A DNA stretch of 64,000 nt from Emticicia sp965283955 (GCA_965283955.1 CBDIQW010000001.1:1178001-1242000), one strand, 5' to 3'. Positions 1 to 8,238 are shown, counted from the first letter of the stretch. The notes: generated by a model from the letters alone, not told the origin. Translations and numbers: made by a program.

Positions 1-509
1 GCGATGGTTTTGGTTTTGCTCCGCAAGCCGATGGAACTTACAAGACAATTCCACAGTTGGGAAATGTAATACTCGAAGATAATGTGAGCATTGGCTCAAA
101 CTCAACCATTGATTGTGCCACGATGGGATCAACGATTATTCGTAAAGGAGCAAAAATTGATAATTTGGTACAAATTGCTCATAATGTAGAAATTGGAGAA
201 AACACCGTAATTGCCGCTCAAACTGGCGTGGCAGGTTCGACCAAAATCGGAAAAAATTGTGTGTTAGGAGGCCAAGTGGGTGTCAATGGACATATTACTA
301 TAGCCGATGGAACAAAAGCAGGAGGCAAAGCAGGTCTTACAAAAAGTGTCAAGAAAGCAGGAACCTCACTCAACGGCAATCCAGCCTTCGATGCAACTGA
401 ATACTTGCGTTCGATGGCAGTTTTACGCAAACTACCTGCCCTCGAAAAACAAATAAAAGCCCTCGAAGAACAACTCTTAGAGCTAAATCAACAAGGTGTT
501 TTAGCATAA
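1..509 (+). CDS. lpxD: UDP-3-O-acylglucosamine N-acyltransferase LpxD, 3' part
   Basis: C-terminal part of the enzyme that adds the second acyl chain to UDP-3-O-acylglucosamine in lipid A synthesis (cytoplasm). The frame is open from base 3, so the gene begins left of the window. The visible part shows hexapeptide repeats of the left-handed beta-helix type (VILEDNVSIGSNSTI, AKIDNLVQIAHNVEIGENT). The HNVEIGENT stretch contains the region of the family's catalytic His. A short coiled C-terminal helix (LPALEKQIKALEEQLLEL) ends the protein, as in LpxD trimers. It is followed after 72 nt by lpxC/fabZ and then lpxA, the usual Bacteroidota lipid A order. The similar LpxA is ruled out because a complete lpxA lies at 2079. 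Confidence 0.93.
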   Translation, partial: DGFGFAPQADGTYKTIPQLGNVILEDNVSIGSNSTIDCATMGSTIIRKGAKIDNLVQIAHNVEIGENTVIAAQTGVAGSTKIGKNCVLGGQVGVNGHITIADGTKAGGKAGLTKSVKKAGTSLNGNPAFDATEYLRSMAVLRKLPALEKQIKALEEQLLELNQQGVLA

Positions 510-581
510 AATCAAAATATAAGCAATTCCTCTATTCGATATAACAAATACATTTGCCTAAGAAAATAAGTAGAATTTACA

Positions 582-1973
582 ATGAATGTTAAACAACAAA
601 CCCTCAAAAAAGTAGTATCAATCACAGGTGTAGGTTTACACACTGGCGAAAAAGTAACCATGCTCTTACAACCTGCAGCGGTCAATCATGGATATAAATT
701 CCAAAGAATTGACTTGCCGAATAAGCCGATTGTAGAAGCTGACGTTGATTACGTTGTTGATACTTCAAGGGGTACAGTCTTGGAAAAAGAGGGTGTAAGA
801 ATACATACCACTGAACATATTTTATCGGCATTGGTTGGCCTTCAGATCGATAATGTTTTGATTCAACTCGACGGTCCAGAAATTCCAATTGTTGATGGAA
901 GTGCCATTCAATTTGTAGATTTAATCGAAGAATCTGGCATTGAAGAGCAACACGCTTTACGTAATTACTACGAAATCGAAGAAGCGATTCATTTCCGCAA
1001 CGACGACCAAAGCATCGAATTGGCGGCTCTGCCACTCAATGACTATCGCCTAACGGTAATGGTTGACTATAATTCAACGGTTTTGCACAGTCAGCATGCT
1101 CAATTGCACGATATTAGCCTTTTCAAGCAAGAAATTGCTCCTTGCCGTACATTTGTTTTCTTGCATGAACTCGAAGCACTTTTCAAAGCAGGTTTAATCA
1201 AAGGCGGAAATATTGATAATGCCGTAGTAATTGTTGATCGTGAAATTTCGGAAGAAGAAGTCGAAAACTTAGCAACATTACTCAATAAAGAAAAAATTAG
1301 CGTTGGAAAGACTGGCATTTTAAATGACATGCCATTGCGTTTTCCTAATGAACCAGCTCGCCACAAATTGCTTGATGTTATGGGAGATTTGGCCTTGATT
1401 GGTCGCCCATTGAAAGCACATATTTTGGCAGCACGCCCTGGACACACGCCAAACGTGGCTTTGGCTAAAAAAATAAAAAAACAAATAGCGGATTCAGCAA
1501 AAAGTACACCGCAATACGATCCAAATACGCCGCCTGTATTCAATGTTAGCGATATTGCTCGCCTCCTACCCCACCGTTATCCGTTTGCTCTCGTAGATAA
1601 GATTGTTTACCTCGATGGAAATACGGTAGTTGGAGTTAAAAATATTACAATGAACGAACCGCAATTTACAGGTCACTTCCCTGACAATCCAGTCATGCCA
1701 GGAGTACTCCAAATTGAGGCGATTGCACAAACGGGCGGTGTTTTAGTACTTACCTCAACGGGCGACCCAGAAGCCTATTGGCCATATTTGGTTGGAATTG
1801 ACAATTGTCGATTCTACCGCAATGTTTTACCAGGCGATACGTTAATTATCAGATGTAATCTTCTTGCCCCTATCAGACTCGGTGTAGCAAAAATGCACGG
1901 AGAAGCATGGGTTGGCAAAACCCTCGTTTGTGACGTTAATATGACCGCCCGATTAGTAAAAAAAGCAAAATAA
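582..1973 (+). CDS. lpxC/fabZ: Bifunctional LpxC deacetylase / FabZ dehydratase fusion
   Basis: A 463-residue fusion. Residues 1 to about 305 are the zinc deacetylase LpxC, the committed step of lipid A synthesis. Residues about 318-463 are FabZ, the 3-hydroxyacyl-ACP dehydratase of fatty-acid elongation. Zinc ligands are visible as His79 in TTEHILSAL and His261/Asp265 in HKLLDVMGDL. The FabZ hot-dog domain has its catalytic pair His365 (GHFPDNPVMPG) and Glu379 (LQIEAIAQTGG). The linker around residues 305-317 is Ser/Pro/Thr-rich. The fusion is typical of Bacteroidota and couples the two users of hydroxyacyl-ACP. The ATG at 582 gives a normal LpxC N-terminus (KQQTLKK...GVGLHTG). Confidence 0.96.
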   Translation: MNVKQQTLKKVVSITGVGLHTGEKVTMLLQPAAVNHGYKFQRIDLPNKPIVEADVDYVVDTSRGTVLEKEGVRIHTTEHILSALVGLQIDNVLIQLDGPEIPIVDGSAIQFVDLIEESGIEEQHALRNYYEIEEAIHFRNDDQSIELAALPLNDYRLTVMVDYNSTVLHSQHAQLHDISLFKQEIAPCRTFVFLHELEALFKAGLIKGGNIDNAVVIVDREISEEEVENLATLLNKEKISVGKTGILNDMPLRFPNEPARHKLLDVMGDLALIGRPLKAHILAARPGHTPNVALAKKIKKQIADSAKSTPQYDPNTPPVFNVSDIARLLPHRYPFALVDKIVYLDGNTVVGVKNITMNEPQFTGHFPDNPVMPGVLQIEAIAQTGGVLVLTSTGDPEAYWPYLVGIDNCRFYRNVLPGDTLIIRCNLLAPIRLGVAKMHGEAWVGKTLVCDVNMTARLVKKAK

Positions 1974-1990
1974 TACACAAGATAAAAGTG

Positions 1991-2072
1991 CTGAATTCTG
2001 AGTTCTGAGTTCTGAGTTTTTTAAATACTCACAACAAATAACTAAGAATTCAGAACTCAGAACTCAGAACTC
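1991..2072. repeat. Inverted pair of degenerate 7-nt tandem repeats before lpxA
   Basis: The left arm (1991-2018) is tandem TTCTGAG units and the right arm (2046-2072) tandem CAGAACT units. They are complementary over about 27 nt with two mismatches, separated by a 27-nt AT-rich loop. The right arm ends 6 nt before the lpxA ATG, so a folded transcript would bury the space where a ribosome site should be. It is one of about a dozen similar loci in the window. Confidence 0.85.
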
Positions 2073-2078
2073 TATCAA

Positions 2079-2873
2079 ATGAATCAACCGTTGGCGTATA
2101 TACACCCCGATGCAAAAGTTGCACAAAATGTTGTCATAGAACCGTTTGCTGTAATCCACAAAGACGTAGAAATTGGCGAAGGAACTTGGATAGGTTCGCA
2201 CGCTATCATTATGGAAGGTGCCAGAATTGGCAAAAACTGTAAGATTTTTCCAGGAGCTGTCATCTCAGCCGTTCCACAGGATTTGAAATTTAAAGGCGAA
2301 AACACTGTAACTATCATTGGCGATAACACCACTATTCGTGAATGCGTAACCGTCAATCGTGGTACTGTAGATAAACACCGCACCGAAATCGGAGCTAACT
2401 GCCTAATTATGGCTTATGCTCATATTGCTCACGACTGTATCGTCGGAAACAATGTAATTTTAGCCAACTGTGTGCAACTGGCAGGACATATTACTGTTGG
2501 CGATTTTGCTAATATCGGTGGTTTGTCGGCAGTTCAGCAATTTGTCAAAATTGGAAAACATACTTATATCGGAGGTTGTTCACAAATCCGTAAAGATGTT
2601 CCGCCATTCATTAAAGCTGCTCGTGAACCTCTTTCTTATGCTGGAATCAACTCAGTTGGTTTACGTAGAAGAGGTTATTCTGACGAAAAAATAGCAGAAA
2701 TACAAAGTATTTATCGTTCGATTTACTTACGTGGATTAAATAATACTGATGCAATCACGCAAGTAGAATTAGATTTCCCTGCTACTCCAGAGCGTGATGA
2801 TATTTTGAATTTTATATCAAATTCAGAACGAGGAATCATCAAAAGTCCAGTTAAAAAAGGAGCGGAAGAATAA
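2079..2873 (+). CDS. lpxA: Acyl-ACP--UDP-N-acetylglucosamine O-acyltransferase LpxA
   Basis: First enzyme of lipid A synthesis; it transfers 3-hydroxyacyl from ACP to UDP-GlcNAc in the cytoplasm. The 264 residues are of normal length. Residues 1 to about 190 are hexapeptide repeats forming a left-handed beta-helix. The catalytic His region reads AHIAHDC (residues 114-120, His118 aligning with the family base). The helical C-terminal domain starts around GINSVGLRRRGYS and includes the family-typical run SIYRSIY. The ATG at 2079 lies 106 nt after lpxC/fabZ, behind a repeat hairpin. Probably co-transcribed with lpxD and lpxC/fabZ. Confidence 0.96.
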   Translation: MNQPLAYIHPDAKVAQNVVIEPFAVIHKDVEIGEGTWIGSHAIIMEGARIGKNCKIFPGAVISAVPQDLKFKGENTVTIIGDNTTIRECVTVNRGTVDKHRTEIGANCLIMAYAHIAHDCIVGNNVILANCVQLAGHITVGDFANIGGLSAVQQFVKIGKHTYIGGCSQIRKDVPPFIKAAREPLSYAGINSVGLRRRGYSDEKIAEIQSIYRSIYLRGLNNTDAITQVELDFPATPERDDILNFISNSERGIIKSPVKKGAEE

Positions 2874-2877
2874 AATA

Positions 2878-2979
2878 AGTCAACAGACAATAGTCAGTAG
2901 TCAACGGTAGGTTACCTTTATTTTCATAAATCAAGGAGTCCGATGACATCAGTTGACTGTGGTCAGCGGGCTGTGGACT
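2878..2979. repeat. Two 7-nt tandem repeat tracts before the ABC ATPase gene
   Basis: Positions 2878-2905 hold four 7-nt units of the AGTCAAC type (first and last identical). Positions 2952-2979 hold four units of the GTTGACT / GTGGACT type, the reverse complement theme. The second tract ends 6 nt before the ATG at 2986. A third tract, in the orientation of the first, follows the gene at 3602-3622. Confidence 0.8.
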
Positions 2980-2985
2980 CATCAC

Positions 2986-3603
2986 ATGAAGATTCAATTA
3001 GAAAATCTTGGTAAGAAATTTCGTAAAGAATGGATTTTCCGAAATGTCAATTTAAGTTTCGAGGCAGGTAAAAACTATACCTTCGTCGGACCAAATGGCA
3101 GCGGAAAATCTACTCTTTTGCAGGTTTTGATTGGCATTATGCCTCATACCGAAGGAAAAGTTTCGTATAACAATATTAATCAAGAAGTTTCGATTGATGA
3201 TATTTATAAAAAAATCGTAATCGCTGCACCTTATCTCGAATTGGTAGAGGAATTTACGTTGCTCGAATCGGTTGAATTTCACCAAAAATTCAAACCTTTC
3301 AAAGATAATCTTTCTGCTGCCGAACTCATCGAAAAAATACAGCTTGTACCGCATAAAGATAAAATTGTCAAGAATTTTTCGTCGGGAATGAAGCAACGCC
3401 TTAAACTCGGTTTAGCGTTTTATTCTGAAGCTCCAATCATTCTGCTCGACGAACCTACTTCAAATCTTGATGCTCAGGGAACGGCTTGGTATCTCGAACA
3501 AATCGAAAAACATACAACTGACCGATTGCTGATTATATGCTCGAATCAGCCAAATGAGTATGCTTTCTGCAATAATATTGTTGACATTAGAGATTATAAG
3601 TAG
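2986..3603 (+). CDS. ABC transporter ATP-binding protein
   Basis: A 205-residue single-domain ABC ATPase. It shows Walker A (GPNGSGKST), signature (NFSSGMKQRLKLG) and Walker B plus D-loop (IILLDEPTSNLD). The H-loop position reads ICSNQPNEY, with Asn where most ABC ATPases have His. The open frame extends upstream to 2953, but those residues are encoded by repeat DNA. The ATG at 2986 gives a standard start (MKIQLENLGKKF). No permease gene is adjacent, so the substrate is unknown; a small exporter or lipid A-related carrier is possible from context only. Heptad repeats flank both ends of the gene. Confidence 0.85.
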   Translation: MKIQLENLGKKFRKEWIFRNVNLSFEAGKNYTFVGPNGSGKSTLLQVLIGIMPHTEGKVSYNNINQEVSIDDIYKKIVIAAPYLELVEEFTLLESVEFHQKFKPFKDNLSAAELIEKIQLVPHKDKIVKNFSSGMKQRLKLGLAFYSEAPIILLDEPTSNLDAQGTAWYLEQIEKHTTDRLLIICSNQPNEYAFCNNIVDIRDYK

Positions 3604-3622
3604 TCCACGGTCGATAGTCAAC
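3602..3622. repeat. 7-nt tandem repeat tract overlapping the ABC ATPase stop codon
   Basis: Three 7-nt units (AGTCCAC, an intermediate unit, AGTCAAC). They start inside the TAG stop at 3601-3603. The first and last units are exact reverse complements of units at 2973-2979 and 2952-2958, so the gene is bracketed by an inverted heptad pair. Confidence 0.75.
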
Positions 3623-3635
3623 AGAATTTTATTCC

Positions 3636-4367
3636 TCAAATTCTTCCAACTTTCGTAAACAACGGAAACTCAACTCGTTGTTCTTCTTTCCAATATTCTC
3701 GTAATTTATCAATCATTTCTCCGACAGGATTTTTACCATTCTTCTTGATATAATGCTGAATTGAAGACCAAGAATTAAAATATCCCTCCGCCATTTCGAG
3801 CGTCCAACGATATTCATTTGTAAAATGTGGGCATTCGATTTTCTCAAACGGAAACAGCACACTTTCGAGTCGATTATCTAAATGTTTTCTCTCAGCATCC
3901 CAATATGGACCAGTGACATTCCAATAAAAATCCTGCAAAATCTCATCAATTATTCCTTCAAAACGGGGCATAGAGTAGCCAATTACAAACAAAACAGCCC
4001 CAGACTTTGCCACTCGATTGACCTCGGCATAAAATTTTTCAAAATCAAACCAATGAATGGCTTGAGCAACCGTAATCAAATCAAAAGTATTATCAGCAAA
4101 CAAAGTTTCTTCAGCTTTTGCTATCGAATAAACTATATTTTCAGCTTGAAAAGCATTATCTAATTGCTTTTGGCTGATGTCGGTGGCATAAACTTTCTCA
4201 AAAGTTTTGGCGAGTTCTCTTGCCATTTGGCCATTACCCGTGGCACAATCCCAGACAGTATTTTTGTTTTTTACTACCTCATTCAAATAATCAAAAACCA
4301 CTTTGGGATACGTTGGGCGAAACTGTGCATAAATGCTCGCTTGGTTAGAAAAATTGTCTTTTGCCAT
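3636..4367 (-). CDS. Class I SAM-dependent methyltransferase
   Basis: A 243-residue protein with the Rossmann methyltransferase core. Motif I is WDCATGNGQMA (residues about 38-48), the acidic end of beta-2 is YATDIS, and motif IV is DLITVAQAIHWFD, a pattern of the Methyltransf_11 type. The C-terminal half (YWDAERKHLDNR) resembles the trans-aconitate/TPMT-like group often annotated only as methyltransferase. The substrate cannot be told. It converges on the ABC ATPase gene and diverges from the Uma2 gene at 4438, with 70 nt between them. Confidence 0.85.
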   Translation of the reverse strand: MAKDNFSNQASIYAQFRPTYPKVVFDYLNEVVKNKNTVWDCATGNGQMARELAKTFEKVYATDISQKQLDNAFQAENIVYSIAKAEETLFADNTFDLITVAQAIHWFDFEKFYAEVNRVAKSGAVLFVIGYSMPRFEGIIDEILQDFYWNVTGPYWDAERKHLDNRLESVLFPFEKIECPHFTNEYRWTLEMAEGYFNSWSSIQHYIKKNGKNPVGEMIDKLREYWKEEQRVEFPLFTKVGRI

Positions 4368-4388
4368 TATTTTTCACTTTGAATTGTA

Positions 4389-4420
4389 TTGCAAATTATT
4401 CATAAATTGTTTTACTTTCG
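4389..4420 (+). promoter_or_regulatory. Probable Bacteroidota-type promoter of the Uma2-family gene
   Basis: TTG at 4389-4391 and TACTTTCG at 4413-4420 approximate the -33 / -7 pattern with 21 nt between them. Both lie in the 70-nt divergent gap. The -7 box has one mismatch to TAnnTTTG. Confidence 0.45.
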
Positions 4421-4437
4421 TAAAAAAAAACAAGAAT

Positions 4438-5043
4438 ATGGTAAAGCCAGTAGAAGAAAAAATCAAAACCCGAACACGAAAAATCCCTGCAAAATATATT
4501 AGGGAAGTAGTAAATGGTAAACCTTACTATTACAAAGGCTACAAAAGTGTAATGAATGGCACTAAACAAATCGAAGAAATTATGGGAAGTAGCTCTTTGC
4601 AATCATTTTTGGTTGGTTTTATTTATGGAATTCTCTTTTCTAAAATAAATAGAAAAAAATATTCACTCACTACCAACGAAACAGGACTTCATTTAGGAAC
4701 TAAGAATAATCTTGCAACCGATATTGGCATTTTTTTGAAAGAAAAAGTGGTTTTGAATGATAAATACTTTGAAATAGCTCCCGAAATTGCAATAGAAGTT
4801 GATGTAAAAATTGAAACTGATAAAGATTTAGATTATGTTTTTTCAAAATCAGATGAAATGATGAATTTTGGTACTGAAAGAATCCTTTGGGTACTTACCA
4901 AACACAAGAAAATATTTGTGTTTTCAAAAAATGAAACGACACAAATTTTAGACTGGAATAAAGATGTTGTAGTGATGGAAGGTGTAGTTTTAAATATACA
5001 TGATTTACTCGAAGAAGAAGACGTAAATCACCTATTAGCTTAG
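4438..5043 (+). CDS. Uma2 family (DUF820-type) restriction-endonuclease-fold protein
   Basis: A 201-residue protein that looks like the Uma2/DUF820 family, which has a PD-(D/E)XK nuclease fold. Visible signs are the order NLATDIGIFL (Asp of the core), then APEIAIEVDVKIE (the E-V-D strand), then a long helix and LWVLTKHKKIFVF. The classic ExK lysine is not obvious (EVDVKIE). The start is set at the ATG at 4438, because upstream in-frame residues would be read from the promoter region. Its 3' end overlaps the convergent queG by 9 nt. Family function is unproven; such genes are abundant in cyanobacteria and Bacteroidota. Confidence 0.65.
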   Translation: MVKPVEEKIKTRTRKIPAKYIREVVNGKPYYYKGYKSVMNGTKQIEEIMGSSSLQSFLVGFIYGILFSKINRKKYSLTTNETGLHLGTKNNLATDIGIFLKEKVVLNDKYFEIAPEIAIEVDVKIETDKDLDYVFSKSDEMMNFGTERILWVLTKHKKIFVFSKNETTQILDWNKDVVVMEGVVLNIHDLLEEEDVNHLLA

Positions 5044-5973
5044 CTTCACAAATTCAATATTTCGCTTCAAACCCTCCAATTTTGTGCGTTTAACGGCACT
5101 TCTTCTAAAAACCTCTTGAAAAACCTCCTGTGAAATTTCTTCCCAATCGGTTTTTGTAAATTGCTCCAAATGAGAGTGTTGTTTAAAATCTTGGGTTTGC
5201 GTTGGTCGAGAAAAACGATTCCATGGACAAACATCTTGACAAATATCACAACCAAAAATCCAATTTTCAAATTTCCCTTTTACTTCTTCGGGAATGGCTT
5301 CTTTGAGTTCAATCGTAAAATAAGAAATACATTTTGAGCCATCAACCACGTAAGGCTGCGTAATGGCATCGGTTGGACAGGCATCAACGCAACGGGTGCA
5401 AGTACCACAATAATCTTTCATTCCAACATCGGCTTGAAGCTCTAAATCACAAATGATTTCTCCGATGAAGAAAAAACTACCAATTTCTCTCGTTATCAAA
5501 TTTGTGTGTTTACCAACCCAGCCAACTCCGCTTTTTTTTGCCCAAACTTTATCCATTACTGGTGCAGAATCCACAAAAACTCGTCCGTTTACTTCGCCAA
5601 TTTCTTCCGAAATATAGGTCATCAAATCTTTGAGTTTATCTTTCAGCACAAAATGATAATCTGTGCCGTAAGCATATTTTGAGATTTTATAATTATCGTC
5701 GTTTTCGGGTAATGTTTGTTCGGGGAAATAGTTTAGAATAACAGTAATGACCGATTTTGCTCCATCAACTAATTTACGTGGGTCAAGGCGTTTATCAAAA
5801 TGATTGGCCATATAGGCCATTTTCCCTTGATAATTTAGATTAAGCCATTTTTCCAAACGTGGAGCTTCTTCTTCCAAAAATTCAGCATTCGATATACCGC
5901 AAGCATCAAAGCCTAATTCAGTAGCTTTTAATTTGATGAGTTGAGAAAACTTTTGTTGAAGCAGTAGCTGCAT
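5035..5973 (-). CDS. queG: Epoxyqueuosine reductase QueG
   Basis: The last step of queuosine tRNA modification: cobalamin-dependent reduction of epoxyqueuosine in tRNA. The 312 residues carry two 4Fe-4S motifs, CGTCTRCVDACP (residues about 190-201) and CDICQDVCPWN (about 240-250). The conserved DSAPVMDKVWA stretch holds the proposed catalytic Asp, and KSGVGWVGKHTNLI is another family hallmark. At 312 residues it is the short form without HEAT repeats. It is the last gene of the minus-strand run lpxK, caspase-like, Tudor-like tail, queG. Confidence 0.95.
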   Translation of the reverse strand: MQLLLQQKFSQLIKLKATELGFDACGISNAEFLEEEAPRLEKWLNLNYQGKMAYMANHFDKRLDPRKLVDGAKSVITVILNYFPEQTLPENDDNYKISKYAYGTDYHFVLKDKLKDLMTYISEEIGEVNGRVFVDSAPVMDKVWAKKSGVGWVGKHTNLITREIGSFFFIGEIICDLELQADVGMKDYCGTCTRCVDACPTDAITQPYVVDGSKCISYFTIELKEAIPEEVKGKFENWIFGCDICQDVCPWNRFSRPTQTQDFKQHSHLEQFTKTDWEEISQEVFQEVFRRSAVKRTKLEGLKRNIEFVKLS

Positions 5974-5988
5974 ATTTTAAAGAAATTA

Positions 5989-6288
5989 TTACATTTTAAT
6001 ATTAGTTGGTGCTACCCATTCATCCCACTCACTATCATATTGAGTATAATGAATATAATGCAAGCACGAAAATTTCTTCAAAACCTTTGCTGGATACCAT
6101 TTTTTATCACTTGTGCTATACACTTTTACAGATGCTCCAATCGGGAAATCACTGGCACACTTAAGAGGCTTCACTCTTGAAGGCTCAACAATATCAACTT
6201 CGTTGTTAGTATAGCTATAAAACCTGACTTTTAGTTTGTTATCTACTTCTACGCCTTCAATAAATCCAAGCCAATCGGATTCCGTCAT
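5989..6288 (-). CDS. Tudor/agenet-like tail, probably the frameshifted C-terminus of the caspase-like gene
   Basis: A 99-codon frame with two short beta-barrel repeats of the Tudor/agenet kind. The first is DWLGFIEGVEVDNKLKVRFY and the second ends KKWYPAKVLKKF ... YDSEWDEWV. It overlaps the end of the caspase-like frame by 32 nt, in the +1 frame. Dropping one base of the doublet at 6280-6281 fuses the two frames into GERVMVDYDGSDWLGFIEG, a continuous first barrel. The N-terminal Met is therefore probably not a real start. Such barrels bind proteins or modified side chains in eukaryotes; the role here is unknown. Confidence 0.6.
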   Translation of the reverse strand: MTESDWLGFIEGVEVDNKLKVRFYSYTNNEVDIVEPSRVKPLKCASDFPIGASVKVYSTSDKKWYPAKVLKKFSCLHYIHYTQYDSEWDEWVAPTNIKM

Positions 6289-7075
6289 AATCTACCATCA
6301 CTCGCTCGCCAATTCTATTATTTTTCTTTGCTCTTACTCCGCTGGTCAAAGTCCAGTTTTTCATACTCGTTGGCACAAAATATGATGCTTTTTGACCTTC
6401 AACAACTGCCATTTCGGCATCAATATATTGAGATAATTCTCCAAGTTGAATTACCCCATTATTATCAGTATCAACAAAATTTCGGCCTTCGAGGGCATAT
6501 AATAAAGCATTTGAAAAAGTCCAGTTTCCAGTCGATACATCAGTTGGCACAACTGAGTTGAGAGCAGCGTAGTTTCGGGTTTTATATTTCTGAACTTCCT
6601 TAGCCAAACCGCCCGAATTACAACAATCGGCAGTAAACAATGCGGTGTTTCCAGCAAAATTTTCATTTACTGTCTTCACAATTTCTTCGGCAGTCCAATC
6701 TGCACCTTTGTAATTCGCAAAACAGACCTTTCCACCATCATTTTTATAGCCGTGTCCACAATAATAAAAGAACAAAACATCACCTTTCTTGGCTTGTTTC
6801 AGAAAAGATGCAAATTCCTCTCTGACAGCATTTGTGGTAGCATTTTGGTCTTTTATATAAAGCATCTGGTTAGCTGGCACACCTTGTTTTTCAAAGAATT
6901 TCATAATTTTGGCATCAACTCTACCTCGTTTATCAAACGATGCAAAAGTCTTATTATCAGCCCATTCTAAGACTCCAACCATAAAAACCCATGTTCGTCC
7001 GTAATCCAGTTTTTCTTGACAGATTCCTTTTAAGCTCAATATCGTTAGTGTAAATAATAGGAATACTTTTTTCAT
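6257..7075 (-). CDS. Caspase family (peptidase C14) protein, secreted
   Basis: A 272-codon frame with an N-terminal signal peptide (MKKVFLLFTLTILSLKGICQ) and a metacaspase-like p20 domain. The catalytic dyad is His in FYYCGHGYKNDGG and Cys in LFTADCCNSGG. An acidic DTDNNGVIQLGELSQY loop resembles a calcium-binding turn. The true protein probably continues into the Tudor-like tail at 5989-6288 after a one-base frameshift, giving about 360 residues. It starts 6 nt after lpxK, so it is likely in one transcript with lpxK and queG. Substrate and role are unknown. Confidence 0.8.
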   Translation of the reverse strand: MKKVFLLFTLTILSLKGICQEKLDYGRTWVFMVGVLEWADNKTFASFDKRGRVDAKIMKFFEKQGVPANQMLYIKDQNATTNAVREEFASFLKQAKKGDVLFFYYCGHGYKNDGGKVCFANYKGADWTAEEIVKTVNENFAGNTALFTADCCNSGGLAKEVQKYKTRNYAALNSVVPTDVSTGNWTFSNALLYALEGRNFVDTDNNGVIQLGELSQYIDAEMAVVEGQKASYFVPTSMKNWTLTSGVRAKKNNRIGERVMVDYDGIRLAWIY

Positions 7076-7081
7076 TATCGG

Positions 7082-8140
7082 CTATTTTCTTGGTAAAATG
7101 AATGTATTTATTTCAGCATTTATTAACGCATCAAACGCAGTTTTATTTTCAATCTCAATTTCGATAGGCACATAAAAAAAGCGTTTTATCTCGTTCTCCG
7201 AAAGTTGTGGTTTTAGCTTTACCATATCTTTTTCAGTAGTAATTATTTGTAAGCTTTCGTGGCTTTCTCCCAAAACTTTATCAATATCTTTTCTCGAAAA
7301 GGCATGATGGTCAGGAAAATCAAAGTTTTTTTCAATTTTTAAATGCTTATCTGAAAGGTATTTTATAAAAGCTTCGGGTTTAGCGATAGCCGTCAAAACT
7401 CCAATATTTTTTGTAGCATCAAAATTGTTTTTTAAGGTGTAAGAGGTAATTTCTTGATAATGGATTTTCGAAAAAAACACGGAAACTTCCGCTTTTGTGT
7501 AAGCCCAAACTTTGTCTCGAATTCTTTCTTTTTCTTGCTCAGGAATCTGGCTTGGGCATTTGGTGATAATAACTGCATCGGCACGTTTGGCACTTTGCCG
7601 AATATCTCGCAGCCGACCAAAAGGCACTAAACTATCTTCATAAAATGGCTTGTTATAATCTGAAAGTAATAAATTTAATTGCGGAGCAATCGTGCGATGT
7701 TGAAAGGCATCATCCAAAATAACTATCTGATTATCAGGAAATAGTTTTAGAATTTCAACAGTACCTTCCACTCTATTTTCACAAACAACTACATTTATTT
7801 TATCCTTAAACTTCAGAAAATATTGCATCGGTTCGTCGCCAATTGTTTCGGCAGTTGCTTGCTCGTTGGCTAAGATAAAACCTTTCGTTTTTCGACCGTA
7901 GCCTCTGCTCAGTGTGCTAACTTTATAGGTATCGCTCACAAGTCTGGCTAAATATTCTACGTGTGGGGTTTTACCAGTTCCACCCAAACTCAGATTTCCG
8001 ACATTGATTGTCAGTACTTTAGGCGAAATTGATTTAATAAAACCTACATCAAACAACCAATTCCGCAAGAAAATTACGGCATAATAAAGTCCATATAACG
8101 GAAAAAGTATTATTTTTAGCAGATAGAAAATAACCTTCAT
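7082..8140 (-). CDS. lpxK: Tetraacyldisaccharide 4'-kinase LpxK
   Basis: Membrane-associated kinase that phosphorylates the 4' position of the lipid A disaccharide. The 352 residues begin with a hydrophobic membrane-association helix (VIFYLLKIILFPLYGLYYAV). The P-loop is NLSLGGTGKTPHVEYL (residues about 48-63), followed by the LSRGYGRKTKG and DDAFQHR signatures of the family. It lies 5 kb from the lpxD-lpxC-lpxA group and on the opposite strand. It is the first gene of the minus-strand run that contains the caspase-like protein and queG, and it diverges from menC. Confidence 0.95.
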   Translation of the reverse strand: MKVIFYLLKIILFPLYGLYYAVIFLRNWLFDVGFIKSISPKVLTINVGNLSLGGTGKTPHVEYLARLVSDTYKVSTLSRGYGRKTKGFILANEQATAETIGDEPMQYFLKFKDKINVVVCENRVEGTVEILKLFPDNQIVILDDAFQHRTIAPQLNLLLSDYNKPFYEDSLVPFGRLRDIRQSAKRADAVIITKCPSQIPEQEKERIRDKVWAYTKAEVSVFFSKIHYQEITSYTLKNNFDATKNIGVLTAIAKPEAFIKYLSDKHLKIEKNFDFPDHHAFSRKDIDKVLGESHESLQIITTEKDMVKLKPQLSENEIKRFFYVPIEIEIENKTAFDALINAEINTFILPRK

Positions 8141-8238
8141 TTAGTTCGATTTTTGTAGATTTATCCATTATTTCAGGAGCAAACTGCTCGAAAAGCATAT
8201 AAATCGCCGATTTATGTCATAAAAAACAAAAGTTTCTG

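Noticed and set aside
1100..1543. A 147-codon frame opposite lpxC/fabZ
   Set aside because: Shadow of the real gene; the sense frame carries all LpxC/FabZ motifs.
2953..2985. Upstream extension of the ABC ATPase to 2953
   Set aside because: Those codons are heptad repeat DNA and give no family-like residues.
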